Source: Cupriavidus consociatus
Lineage (GTDB): Bacteria; Pseudomonadota; Gammaproteobacteria; Burkholderiales; Burkholderiaceae
Assembly: GCF_017814975.1 (NCBI RefSeq)
Contig: NZ_JAGIQA010000005.1
Span: 124,001 to 188,000, forward strand
Direction of reading: 5' to 3'
Length of the DNA: 64,000 nucleotides
Shown: positions 16,094-24,880 of the stretch, one piece after another
How the letters are laid out: every line of letters begins with the position of its first letter
How positions within the stretch are numbered: the stretch's first letter is position 1
Made by a program: the position numbers and the translations under genes
Notes under the pieces: model-generated
The model's input: the letters and a program-made list of their open reading frames with translations, nothing else
The model's database searches: none
Told to the model about the DNA's origin: nothing

Positions 16094-17050
16094 ATGAAAG
16101 CAGCAGAAGTGACCCGTCCGCGCGGCAGTTCCGCGACCCCGCGCTGGTCTGCGGTTGCAGTGGCCGCAGCAGCAGCGCTGATGCTCTGCGGCGGCGCCGG
16201 CACGGCGCATGCCGCCGACGTCGCCGCCAGCCCGACCCTCGGGAAGATCAAGTCGTCACGCACGATCGCCATCGGCCATCGCACCTCCTCGATCCCGTTC
16301 TCGTACTACGACGCCAACCAGAAGGTGATCGGCTTCTCGCAGGACATCTGCGACCGGGTGATCGATGCGGTGAAGCGCGAGACCGGCGTGCCGGCGCTGC
16401 AGGTGCGCATGGTGCCGGTGACCTCGCAGAACCGGATCTCGCTGGTGCAGAACGGAACCGTCGACCTGGAATGCGGCGTCACCACCAACCTGAAGTCGCG
16501 CCAGCAGCAGGTAGCGTTCTCGACCACGTTCTTCGTCGCCGGCACGCGGCTGCTGGTGAAGAAAGGCAGCCCGGTGCGCGACTTCGGCGATCTTTCGGGC
16601 AAGGCGGTGGTAACCAATGCCGGCACCACGTCCGAGCGCATCCTGCGCCGGCTCAACGACGAAAAGCAGGCCAACATCACCATCCAGAGCGCCAAGGACT
16701 ATGGCGAGTCGTTCCTGATCCTGCAATCAGGGCGCGTGGCCGCGTTCATGATGGACGACGTGTTGCTGTCCGGCGCGCGCACGCTGGCGCCCAACCCCGC
16801 CGACTGGACCGTGGTGGGCACGCCGCAGTCGTTCGAGGCCTATGCGTTCATGCTGCGCAAGGACGATCCCGGCTTCAAGCAGGTGGTCGACGGCGCCATC
16901 AGCGCGCTGATCCGCAGCGGCGAGATCAGCAAGCTCTACAGCAAGTGGTTTGCCGCGCCGGTGCCGCCGAAGCAGGTCAATTTCGAACTGCCGATGAGCG
17001 AGCCATTGAAGAAGGCCTACGCCAGCCCCAGCGACGAAGCCTTCGAATAA
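16094..17050 (+). CDS. Amino-acid ABC transporter substrate-binding protein (GltI-like)
   Basis: 318-aa periplasmic solute-binding protein of family 3, most like glutamate/aspartate-binding GltI. The signal peptide is unusually long (about 42 residues, ending GTAHAAD). Mature motifs are TLGKIKSSRTIAIGHRTSSIPFSYYD, GFSQDICDRV, VPVTSQNRISLVQNGTVDLECG and DYGESFLILQSGRVAAFMMDD. GGAG lies 7 bases before the ATG. No permease or ATPase genes are adjacent, so it either shares a transporter encoded elsewhere or acts as an orphan. It converges on the RpiR-type regulator with an 8-base gap. Confidence 0.93.
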   Translation: MKAAEVTRPRGSSATPRWSAVAVAAAAALMLCGGAGTAHAADVAASPTLGKIKSSRTIAIGHRTSSIPFSYYDANQKVIGFSQDICDRVIDAVKRETGVPALQVRMVPVTSQNRISLVQNGTVDLECGVTTNLKSRQQQVAFSTTFFVAGTRLLVKKGSPVRDFGDLSGKAVVTNAGTTSERILRRLNDEKQANITIQSAKDYGESFLILQSGRVAAFMMDDVLLSGARTLAPNPADWTVVGTPQSFEAYAFMLRKDDPGFKQVVDGAISALIRSGEISKLYSKWFAAPVPPKQVNFELPMSEPLKKAYASPSDEAFE

Positions 17051-17058
17051 TCTCTTCG

Positions 17059-17991
17059 TCAGCCGCGGCCGGCGGGCACGTAGGCGCCGGCGCGGTGCAG
17101 TTCGCCCTCGGCCTGTTCGAGCGCGCGGATCGCACCCTTGCCCTTGCGCGCCAGCAACTGTTCGACCAGCGCCTCGACCATGGCCACGCCGGCCGTGATC
17201 GAGGGGAAGAACGACGGGCTCTCGACAGAAAACAGCAGCGTGCAGTCCGCTGCCAGCCCGATCGGCGACACGGTGCTGTCGGTCAGAGCGATCACCTTGC
17301 AGCCGCACTCGCGCGCGGCCGCTGCCACACGGATGCTTTCCTGCGAATACGGGGCGAAGCTGGCTACCACCACGGCATCCCTGGGCGCCAGCCCGCGCAG
17401 TTCCATTTCCAGCGTGCCGGCATCGGCGCGGATCAGCTGCACCGAGCTGCGGAACAGCCGGTAGACATAGTGGAAGGTGAACGCGATCGGGAAGCACGAG
17501 CGGAAGCCCGCCACGTGGACGTTCTGCGCGTGCGACAGCAACTCGGCCGCCTGCTGCAGCGTCTTGTCGTTGTTGGTCGCGATCAGGTCAAGGTTGTGGT
17601 GCTGCGCATCGAGCATCTCGCCCAGCATGCGGCTGGCGCTGCTTTCGCGCACCACCTTGCGCGCGCGCCGGGCATACGGCTGGCTGCCACCGCGCAGGGC
17701 ATCGACAAAGAGTTCGCGCAGGCCCTGCCAGCCCTCGAAGCCAAGGTGCTGCGACAGCCGGACCAGCGTGGCGGGTTGCACGCCGGCGCTGGCGGCGATC
17801 TTGCGCATCGACAGCACCGGCACGTCCTGCGGGTGGTCGAGCAGGTAGCGTGCGCCGCTCTGGAACTGCGTGCTCAGCGTCGGGAAGCTGGCGCGCAGCA
17901 AGACCAGCAGCGCGTCGAGGTCTTGCAGCGGCGCCGGCGTGGGACCGGCATCGGGAGGTTGCGGCGGATGGGTGGGGCTGTCGGACGGCAT
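17059..17991 (-). CDS. RpiR/MurR-family transcriptional regulator
   Basis: 310-aa regulator: HTH_6 domain at about 25-105 (SMRKIAASAGVQPATLVRLSQHLGFEGW) and SIS sugar-isomerase-like domain at about 135-275 (VHVAGFRSCFPIAF, VVVASFAPYSQESIRVA, VIALTDSTVSPIG). Members usually sense phosphosugars, but in beta-proteobacteria many control amino-acid or amine catabolism. ATG 17991 is preferred to the in-frame GTG at 17997 because GGAG (17997-18000) is then 5 bases upstream, whereas it would overlap the GTG. The target genes are not evident; the convergent binding-protein gene is a candidate by proximity only. Confidence 0.92.
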   Translation of the reverse strand: MPSDSPTHPPQPPDAGPTPAPLQDLDALLVLLRASFPTLSTQFQSGARYLLDHPQDVPVLSMRKIAASAGVQPATLVRLSQHLGFEGWQGLRELFVDALRGGSQPYARRARKVVRESSASRMLGEMLDAQHHNLDLIATNNDKTLQQAAELLSHAQNVHVAGFRSCFPIAFTFHYVYRLFRSSVQLIRADAGTLEMELRGLAPRDAVVVASFAPYSQESIRVAAAARECGCKVIALTDSTVSPIGLAADCTLLFSVESPSFFPSITAGVAMVEALVEQLLARKGKGAIRALEQAEGELHRAGAYVPAGRG

Positions 17992-18278
17992 GGACACTCC
18001 GGATTCGTGGTTGTAACGATTGTTGCACAGCTGCGCCCAGGCGGGCCGGCCGCCGCCTTGGATGGTGCGGTGCCAAAGTCGTCACATCAGCCGGTTAACG
18101 TCCGCGCGCCGGCAAAGCTGTACCCGGCGGTTCAGGACAGCTGCCAATTGTCGGATTGCCGCAACGCCGGCGCAGGGTCATCAGAATTTCCTTACCCACT
18201 TAAAGGGCGGTGACTTACACTCCGCGCCATAACCTCCGGAATTGGTCATCCGGAACATAATTGGTACGGAGCGCGAGC

Positions 18279-18797
18279 ATGGGACATAGAAGCCCTGCAG
18301 TGCGACACGGCGGCTCGGTCAGGCCGCCGTTTCGGGTCAAGGGTCAAATCGGGGCAGGGACAGACACGGCGGGCGCCATGCCGGGCCGCGGCGCGCCCGC
18401 GCGCGGCTTTACGCTGGTCGAGCTGATGATCGCCGTGGCGATCATCGCCATCCTGGCCGCCATCGCCATCCCCAACTACAGCCGCTATGTGGTGCGATCG
18501 CACCGCGCCGCGATCGAGTCGTTCATGCTCGAAGTCTCCGGCGCGCAGGAGCGGTTTCTCGTCGACAACCGCACCTATGCCGCCAGCCTCGGCGCGCTCG
18601 GCATGTCGGTGCCGGCCGCCCAGAGCACGCGCTACAACGTCACCGTCACTCCCAACGGCGCGCTGCCACCGGGCTACAGCATTGTCGCCACGCCCACGGG
18701 CAGCCAGCTGAGCGCCGACAGCGGCTGCGGCACGCTGACGCTGACCAGCGCCGGCGCCAGGTCGGCGTCCGGCGGCGGCACCGACTGCTGGAACTGA
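18279..18797 (+). CDS. pilE: Type IV pilin-like protein (PilE family)
   Basis: About 172-aa prepilin. The type III signal sequence is ARG^FTLVELMIAVAIIAILAAIAIPNYSRYV, with the conserved Glu at mature position 5. The pilin body has the disulfide-type Cys pair near the end (SGCGTLTL and TDCWN). ATG 18279 has GGAG 8 bases upstream and gives a 43-residue leader, long for a pilin. ATG 18378 would give a normal 10-residue leader but has only a weak ribosome site, so the start is open. It is the first gene of the pilE-fimT-pilV-pilW-pilX-pilY1 run, with two bases between its stop and the next ATG. It is probably a minor pilin rather than the major subunit. Confidence 0.88.
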   Translation: MGHRSPAVRHGGSVRPPFRVKGQIGAGTDTAGAMPGRGAPARGFTLVELMIAVAIIAILAAIAIPNYSRYVVRSHRAAIESFMLEVSGAQERFLVDNRTYAASLGALGMSVPAAQSTRYNVTVTPNGALPPGYSIVATPTGSQLSADSGCGTLTLTSAGARSASGGGTDCWN

Positions 18798-18799
18798 CC

Positions 18800-19297
18800 A
18801 TGGCAGCCACCTACCGGATTCCCCAGCGGCAGCCGCGGCATGTGGCGCTGCGCGGCTTCACCCTGGTCGAACTGATGTGCACGCTGGCCGTGCTGGCAAT
18901 CCTGGCAGTCGCCGCCGCGCCCTCGTTTGCGTCGCTGATGGCGGGGCAGCGCGTGCGCAGCGCCTCGCTCGACCTGAGCTCCGCGTTGCTGCTTGCGCGC
19001 AGCGAGGCGGTCAAGCGCAACACCACCGTGACGCTGGCGCCCGCCGGCGCGGCCTGGACCGCGGGCTGGTCCGTCAGCGCCGGCGCGGAGACAGTGCGCA
19101 CCTTCGGGCCCTACGCCAGCCTCACCATTACCCCCAGCGCCGCCGGGGCATTGTCGGTCGGCAACGACGGCCGGCTTGCCGGCGCGGCGATGCGCTTCGA
19201 GCTGGCGCCCGCCAACGACACGACGGCCGCCCTGCGTGTGTGCGTGCAGGTCAGCGAGACCGGCCGCGTCGCCTCCGAAACGGGAGCCTGCACATGA
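18800..19297 (+). CDS. fimT: Minor pseudopilin FimT/GspH family
   Basis: 165-aa prepilin with the leader ending ALRG^FTLVELMCTLAVLAILAVAAAPSF and a GspH/FimT body: RSEAVKRNTTVTLAP, a central W, and CVQVSETGRV before the end. Such proteins prime pilus assembly with PilV, W, X and Y1 in the inner membrane and pilus tip. Its stop overlaps the pilV start (ATGA), showing translational coupling. Confidence 0.9.
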   Translation: MAATYRIPQRQPRHVALRGFTLVELMCTLAVLAILAVAAAPSFASLMAGQRVRSASLDLSSALLLARSEAVKRNTTVTLAPAGAAWTAGWSVSAGAETVRTFGPYASLTITPSAAGALSVGNDGRLAGAAMRFELAPANDTTAALRVCVQVSETGRVASETGACT

Positions 19298-19935
19298 CCC
19301 GCATCCTTGACAGTGCTGCCCGTCGCCACGGGCAACGGCCTGCGCGCCTGCCGCGACGCGGCGCGCAGCGTGGCGTGCTGCTGATTGAAGTGCTGGTGGC
19401 GGTGGTGATCCTGCTTGCCGCGCTGCTGGGCACGGCGGGACTGGTGGCGCGCTCGGGCCAGAACGAGATGGAGTCCTACCAGCGCGTGCAGGCACTCGCG
19501 CTGCTGCAGGACATGGCCGCCCGCATCAATGCCAACCGCCAGGTGGCGCAGTGCTACGCCAATGGCGCCAACGGCGTGCGGCTGGGCACCGGCAGCGCTG
19601 CGCCGGCGGCCTGCACGCTGGGAACGGACGCGCAGAACGCCACCGCCAACGGCGACCTGCAGGCATGGAACACCGCGCTGCTGGGCAGTGCCGAGATGAC
19701 GGCCGCGGCCAGCGGCGTGGCGGCGAGCGCGGTTGGCGCCATGATCGGCGCGCGCGGCTGCATCGACACCATCGATGCGGCCGCCAACGTCTACCGCATC
19801 ACCGTCGCCTGGCAGGGCCTGGCCGCCACCGGCGCGCCCGCGCTCGGCTGCGGCCAGAACCAGTACGGCAACGAGTCCTACCGCCGCGCGGTCAGCACGC
19901 AGATCCGCATCGGCTCGCTGGGGACCGTGTCATGA
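19294..19935 (+). CDS. pilV: Type IV pilus modification/minor pilin PilV
   Basis: 213-aa minor pilin. The N-terminus RGAQRG^VLLIEVLVAVVILLAALLGTAGLVARSG is the PilV pattern with Glu5. The central region has YQRVQALALLQDMAARINANR, typical of PilV, and the end carries VAWQGLAATG and YRRAVSTQIRI. Start ATG 19294 overlaps the fimT stop by four bases. A much longer frame upstream is only the antisense-free extension through fimT and is ignored. Confidence 0.9.
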   Translation: MTRILDSAARRHGQRPARLPRRGAQRGVLLIEVLVAVVILLAALLGTAGLVARSGQNEMESYQRVQALALLQDMAARINANRQVAQCYANGANGVRLGTGSAAPAACTLGTDAQNATANGDLQAWNTALLGSAEMTAAASGVAASAVGAMIGARGCIDTIDAAANVYRITVAWQGLAATGAPALGCGQNQYGNESYRRAVSTQIRIGSLGTVS

Positions 19936-20975
19936 AGCGTCTGCCTGCACGTCTCGCACAACGCCGCCTGCGCCAGCGCGGCGTATCGCTGGTCGAGCTG
20001 ATGATTGGCATCACCATCGGCCTGCTGATGCTGACCGCGCTGGCCAGCCTGTACTACGCCAACAGCCTGTCGCGCACAGAATTCGTCAAGTCGGCCGAGC
20101 AGGTGGAGAACGGCCGCTATGCGCTGGAGCAGATCCGGCGCGAGGTGGAGCTGGCGGGGTTCTTCGGGGCGGGCAGCATTGCGCGGGGCGCCACGGTGGC
20201 TGGCCCGGCGCTGTGCGCGACGGACCCCGCGGCGCTCGGCTTCGCCGCCGGCGGCACCGTTCCGCTGCCCCTTGCAGGCTATGCGGCCGGCGTGGCGGCG
20301 CCCTGCCTGCCGGACCTTGCCGCCACCTCGGAGGTGCTGGTGGTGCGGCGCGTATCGACCACGCCGGTCGCGGCACCGACACCGGGCGTGCCTTACCTGC
20401 AGGTGTCGGCCTGCCCCAACGACAGCACCGCTTTTATCTTCGATGCGAGCGCGGCGGTGGCTTTTCCGCTGCGCACCAAGGCTTGCGATGCAGCGATACC
20501 GGCAGCGCTGCGCGAGGCGGTGGTGCGCGCGTTCTACCTCGCGCCATGCGACCGTTGCAGCAACGGCGGCGACGGCATCCCCACGCTGAAGATGGCCGAG
20601 CTGGTCAACGGCGCATTCCAGTCGCGTTCGCTGGCGCAAGGCATCCAGGACATGCACCTGGCTTACGGTGTGGATCTCGACAGCAATGGCTCCGCGGACT
20701 GCTATGTGGACGACCCCGGCGCCAACAATGCCGCAGCCTGCGCCATCGTGCCGGGCTACGACTGGACCAATGCGCTGGCCAACTGGAGCAATGTGACCAC
20801 TGTGCGTGTGAACCTGCTGGCACGCACGCTGAGGACCTCCGGCGGCCAGGTGGACACCCGCACTTATGACCTGGGGCGCGCCGCCGCCAGCGGCCCGTTC
20901 AACGATGGCTTCAAGCGCCATGTCTACGCCCAGGTGGCGCGGCTGGTCAACGTGGCCGGACTGCGCGAGCAATGA
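19932..20975 (+). CDS. pilW: Type IV pilus minor pilin PilW
   Basis: 347-aa protein with prepilin N-terminus RQRG^VSLVELMIGITIGLLMLTALASLYYANS, then SAEQVENGRYALEQIRREVELAGFFG, which is diagnostic of PilW. The C-terminal part has several Cys and the segment LAQGIQDMHLAYGVD. It forms the minor-pilin complex with PilV, PilX and PilY1. It overlaps pilV and pilX by ATGA-type junctions. Confidence 0.92.
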   Translation: MKRLPARLAQRRLRQRGVSLVELMIGITIGLLMLTALASLYYANSLSRTEFVKSAEQVENGRYALEQIRREVELAGFFGAGSIARGATVAGPALCATDPAALGFAAGGTVPLPLAGYAAGVAAPCLPDLAATSEVLVVRRVSTTPVAAPTPGVPYLQVSACPNDSTAFIFDASAAVAFPLRTKACDAAIPAALREAVVRAFYLAPCDRCSNGGDGIPTLKMAELVNGAFQSRSLAQGIQDMHLAYGVDLDSNGSADCYVDDPGANNAAACAIVPGYDWTNALANWSNVTTVRVNLLARTLRTSGGQVDTRTYDLGRAAASGPFNDGFKRHVYAQVARLVNVAGLREQ

Positions 20976-21550
20976 TGCGATACCGCGAAGGGCAAGCAAT
21001 GACGAAGTTATCCGGCCGGCCGCTGCGCCGCAGGCAGACCGGGGTCACGCTGGTCGTGACGCTCGTGTTCATGGTGCTGTTCCTGCTGGTTGCCGTGGCG
21101 CTGGTCAATTCGGGCCTGGTCAACGTCAAGGTCGCGGCCAACCAGCAGCACACCGCCGAAGCGCGCGACGTCGCGCAGCAGTCGATCGAGCAGGTACTCT
21201 CCGACGACTTCACCAAGGCGCCGGCAGCCATCAGCGTGCCGGTGGATGTCAGCGGCGACGGCAAGGCCGACTACGTGGCCCAGGTGGCTAAGCCGGAATG
21301 CGTGGCAAGCAAGCCTATCAAGAACGTCGAGCTCGACCTGAAGGACCCCGACGATGTGTCGTGCATGATCGGCAGCGGCGTGCAGAACACCGGCATCGTC
21401 ACGGCGGGCAACAACGCTGGCAACTCGCTGTGCAACGCCACCCAGTGGGACGTTTCCGCCACCGTCGACGACAGCGCCGGCACCGGCGCCGTGGCGACGG
21501 TCCACCAGGGCGTGGCTGTGCGCATGCCGACCGGTTCGGCCTGCCCCTGA
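20972..21550 (+). CDS. pilX: Type IV pilus minor pilin PilX
   Basis: 192-aa protein with RRRQTG^VTLVVTLVFMVLFLLVAVALVNSG. Position 5 is Val rather than Glu, as is usual for PilX/GspK-type tip subunits that lack the Glu needed to pair with a preceding subunit. Four Cys lie in the C-terminal half. The ATG at 20972 overlaps the pilW stop; a second in-frame ATG at 20999, which gives a 15-residue leader, is an alternative start. Confidence 0.88.
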   Translation: MMRYREGQAMTKLSGRPLRRRQTGVTLVVTLVFMVLFLLVAVALVNSGLVNVKVAANQQHTAEARDVAQQSIEQVLSDDFTKAPAAISVPVDVSGDGKADYVAQVAKPECVASKPIKNVELDLKDPDDVSCMIGSGVQNTGIVTAGNNAGNSLCNATQWDVSATVDDSAGTGAVATVHQGVAVRMPTGSACP

Positions 21551-21597
21551 GCGCATCGGCGTGCCACCCATTCACCATTGATCGCACAGGAACCCGG

Positions 21598-24500
21598 ATG
21601 ACGAGCCCAGCCCGCCGGAATCGGCGCCATGCCGCCTTCGCCGCAGTCCTGCTTGCCCTGGCCGGATGGCAGGGCGCGCATGCCGAAGACATCGACCTGT
21701 TCACCGGCCTGCAGAGCAATGCCGGCACCAAGCCCAATGTGTTGTTGCTGCTGGACAATGCGTCCACGTGGAATGCGGCCACAACCATCCGTGGCTGCGA
21801 TGTCCCCAATGTGGTCAGCGCCAACAACGCGGGCACCGACGTCGGCGCGATCCAGTGCGCGCTGTACCGCGCGGTGAGCACGCTCGTGACCAACCCGCAG
21901 CTGTCCGGCAACATCAACATGGGGCTGATGATGTTCGGCACCGGCACCAACCCCGGCGGCAAGTTCCGCTATCCGTCGGCGGCGCCATACACCTTGCCGC
22001 TGATGGATACCGCCAACGGCGCGCAATTCCTGGAGTACATCAAGAGCATCGACCGCCAGGCCGACAACTCGAACAACTCCCAGGTGGGCGGGGGCATGCA
22101 GGAAGCCTGGGCGTTCTTCGGCGGCAGGAAGGGTTTGTCGGGCACGCAGTATGCGTCGCCGATCACCAACCCGTGCCAGAAGAACTTCGTCATCTACATC
22201 GCCAACGCGGTCAACAACGGCAAGCCGCAGGACACCGGCACCGAGGCCAAGGACGCGCTTGCCGCGGCGGGCGCGAGCACCAGGCAGATGACCCAGCTCA
22301 AGCTCGACACGACCGCCAACAAATACGAAAGCAACTGGGGCGACGAGTGGGCGCGGTTCATGTACGAAACCGACGTGAACGGCAATCTCGACAATAACCA
22401 GAACATCATCACCTATACCATTGCCGTCACGGACGGCAGGAATCCTGACTATGTCGAGTCGACCCGCAGCATGGCCGACAACGCCGGCGGCAAGCGCTAC
22501 GTGGTCAGCCTGGGCGACGTGGATGCGCTGGTGCAGGCACTGCTGCAGATCTTCAACGAGATGCAGGCGGTCAACAACGTGTTCTCGTCGGTGAGCCTGC
22601 CGGTCAGCGTGAACGGGCAGGGCTCGTACCTGAACCAGATCTATATCGGCATGTTCCGGCCCGACGCCACCGCGGCGCCGCGCTGGATGGGCAACCTGAA
22701 GCAGTACAAGCTGGGCTACGACAACAAGAACCAGATCGTGGTGCTGGACGCCAACCCCAGCGGCCCCAACCAGCAGAGCGCGATCAGCAACGCCGGCACG
22801 GGCTTTATCTCGCCCAACGCCAAGAGTTTCTGGACCGCCGAGCCGCCACTGGGGTTCAGTGGTTCGAGCTATACCGGGAGCCAGGCAAGCGGCTGGCCTG
22901 CCAAGGGCTTTTGGGTCAACAGTCCGACCGGGGCCGCGGGCGCGCTGGATTCGGCCGACGGCGTGGCGGGTGTGGTCGGCGGCGACGGCGAGATTGTCGA
23001 GAAGGGTGGTGCCGGTGAAATGCTGCGCGCCCAGTTCACCACCGACCAGAGCGGGCGCAAGCTCTACACCTGCGCGTCGGGGGCATGCAGCGGCAAGACC
23101 CTGGCTTCGTTCGATACGTCCAATGGCTGGCTGACCGGCACCAGCGGGCAGGCCGCGCTCAACACCACGGTTGCCGACGTCAACAACCTGATCAATTGGG
23201 TGCGCGGCCGCGACGTGCGCGCGCTGAGCGAAAGCACGATCGCCGGCGCGGAGTTGCAGAAAGGTCCCGGCGGCAGCGTCACCGTGCGCGGCTCGGTGCA
23301 TGGCGACGTGCTGCATTCGCGCCCGGTGGTGATCAACTATGGCGGCACGACCGGCGTGGTGGTGTTCTATGGCGCCAACGACGGCGTCTTCCATGCGGTC
23401 AATGGCAACCAGACCATCGGAATCGGTGGCGTGCGGCCGGGCGGGGAACTGTGGGGCTTCATCCCGCCGGAGTTCTATAGCAAGCTCGGCCGTCTCTACA
23501 CCAATACGCCCGAAGTGCAGCTGAGTGGATCGCCCGCCGGTTCGGGCGCGAAGCCGCGCGACTATTTCTTCGATGGCACCACCACGGTGTTCCAGGACCT
23601 GCGCGACCCGGCCAAGCCGCGTGTGGTGATCTACCTGACCGCGCGCCGCGGCGGGCGCCTGACCTACGCGCTGGACGTAACCGACCCGATGGCGCCGGAA
23701 TTCCTGTGGAAGGCCGACAGCACCAGCATCCCGGAACTGGGGCAGACCTGGTCGCAGCCGCGCGTGATCCGCGTCAAGGGCTATGCCAACCCGCTGGTAG
23801 TGATGGGCGCTGGCTATGATCCCGCGGAGGATGCCGAGCCTTCCCAGGGTGGCGGCAGTTCGGGGCAAGGGCGTGGCGTGATCGTGTTCGATGCCTTCGA
23901 GGGCAACGTGGTGCGCGCATGGCTGGCCGACTGCACCGGCCTGTCCGCGACGGTGTGCACGACGCCTGCCGGCATGAACCGCGCGATCCCGTCCGACGTG
24001 GCGGTGGTGGACCGCAACGGCGACGGGCTGGTAGACAAGGGCTATGTCGGCGACGTCGGCGGCAACGTCTGGCGGCTGGACTTCGAGACGGCGGCCGGCA
24101 CCGGCTCGGCCGCATGGACGCTGCACAAGTTCGCGTCCCTGGGCGGCGCGCAGGGCACCAACGATGCGCGCAAGTTCATGTATCCGCCGGATGTCATCAC
24201 CACCGGCACCTACGATGCGGTGATGATCGGCAGCGGCGACCGCGAGCATCCGCTGTACACCACCAGCACCACGCCGGGCCTGGCCTACAACGTCAGCAAC
24301 CGCTTCTACATGCTGAAGGACACGACGCTCACCGGCGGGCTGCCGTCGACATGGACGGCGCTGACCGACGCCGATCTCTTCAACGCGACTTCGACCGCAT
24401 ACGCCGACACGACCGCCGGCAAGGGCTTCTACCTGGTGCTCGGCACCGGAGAGAAGGTGGTCAACGCGCCGCTGACCGTGGCCGGCTACACGTACTTCGG

Positions 24501-24840
24501 CACCAATCAGCCAAGTGTGCCCAAGTCGGGCGCGTGCTATCCGGATCTGGGCAAGGCGCGCGGCTATGCGGTCTCGTTCCTCACCGGCAAGGGCCTGAAC
24601 AACGACCGCCATGTCGTGTTCAACAACGGTGGGCTGCCGCCGTCGCCGGTGTTCGGGGTGGTTGCCGTCACGGATTCGGCAGGCAATACCAGCAACGTGC
24701 CGGTGCTGATCGGCGGCGGCAACCAGACCGGTCCCGGCGGCGGCGACAATACCTCGTCGCTGGGCGCGCAGAAGATCTCGCCGCCGGGGATCGGCAAGCG
24801 CAAGCGCACTTACTGGTACACGCAGACCGACCGGAAGTGA
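21598..24840 (+). CDS. pilY1: Type IV pilus tip adhesin/assembly protein PilY1
   Basis: 1080-aa exported protein. The signal peptide is about 1-31 (HAAFAAVLLALAGWQGAHAED). The N-terminal half resembles a von Willebrand A-like domain with a degenerate MIDAS (LLLLDNASTW). The C-terminal half is the PilY1 beta-propeller, including VVFYGANDGVFHAVNGNQT and the calcium loop DRNGDGLVDKGYVGD at about 805-819, followed by GGNVWRLDF. PilY1 sits on the minor-pilin tip and controls extension, retraction and adhesion. Start 21598 is chosen by the signal peptide and AGGAA upstream; the frame is open further 5' into pilX without coding merit. It converges on the exporter operon. Confidence 0.95.
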   Translation: MTSPARRNRRHAAFAAVLLALAGWQGAHAEDIDLFTGLQSNAGTKPNVLLLLDNASTWNAATTIRGCDVPNVVSANNAGTDVGAIQCALYRAVSTLVTNPQLSGNINMGLMMFGTGTNPGGKFRYPSAAPYTLPLMDTANGAQFLEYIKSIDRQADNSNNSQVGGGMQEAWAFFGGRKGLSGTQYASPITNPCQKNFVIYIANAVNNGKPQDTGTEAKDALAAAGASTRQMTQLKLDTTANKYESNWGDEWARFMYETDVNGNLDNNQNIITYTIAVTDGRNPDYVESTRSMADNAGGKRYVVSLGDVDALVQALLQIFNEMQAVNNVFSSVSLPVSVNGQGSYLNQIYIGMFRPDATAAPRWMGNLKQYKLGYDNKNQIVVLDANPSGPNQQSAISNAGTGFISPNAKSFWTAEPPLGFSGSSYTGSQASGWPAKGFWVNSPTGAAGALDSADGVAGVVGGDGEIVEKGGAGEMLRAQFTTDQSGRKLYTCASGACSGKTLASFDTSNGWLTGTSGQAALNTTVADVNNLINWVRGRDVRALSESTIAGAELQKGPGGSVTVRGSVHGDVLHSRPVVINYGGTTGVVVFYGANDGVFHAVNGNQTIGIGGVRPGGELWGFIPPEFYSKLGRLYTNTPEVQLSGSPAGSGAKPRDYFFDGTTTVFQDLRDPAKPRVVIYLTARRGGRLTYALDVTDPMAPEFLWKADSTSIPELGQTWSQPRVIRVKGYANPLVVMGAGYDPAEDAEPSQGGGSSGQGRGVIVFDAFEGNVVRAWLADCTGLSATVCTTPAGMNRAIPSDVAVVDRNGDGLVDKGYVGDVGGNVWRLDFETAAGTGSAAWTLHKFASLGGAQGTNDARKFMYPPDVITTGTYDAVMIGSGDREHPLYTTSTTPGLAYNVSNRFYMLKDTTLTGGLPSTWTALTDADLFNATSTAYADTTAGKGFYLVLGTGEKVVNAPLTVAGYTYFGTNQPSVPKSGACYPDLGKARGYAVSFLTGKGLNNDRHVVFNNGGLPPSPVFGVVAVTDSAGNTSNVPVLIGGGNQTGPGGGDNTSSLGAQKISPPGIGKRKRTYWYTQTDRK

Positions 24841-24848
24841 CCGGCCAC

Positions 24849-24880
24849 GGCCGCGGCGCGCTTACCGGGGCGCCGCGGCC
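24849..24880. terminator. GC-rich hairpin between convergent pilY1 and exporter operons
   Basis: GGCCGCGGCG (24849-24858) pairs with CGCCGCGGCC (24871-24880), a perfect 10-bp stem with a 12-base loop. It begins 8 bases after the pilY1 stop and overlaps the last codons of the outer-membrane gene on the other strand. There is no T run, so its terminator role is inferred from position. Confidence 0.5.

Noticed and set aside
21271-24612. 1113-codon open frame on the minus strand
   Set aside because: It is antisense to pilX/pilY1, which have clear motifs, and its product is Arg/His/Gly-rich without domains. Such frames are an effect of high GC.
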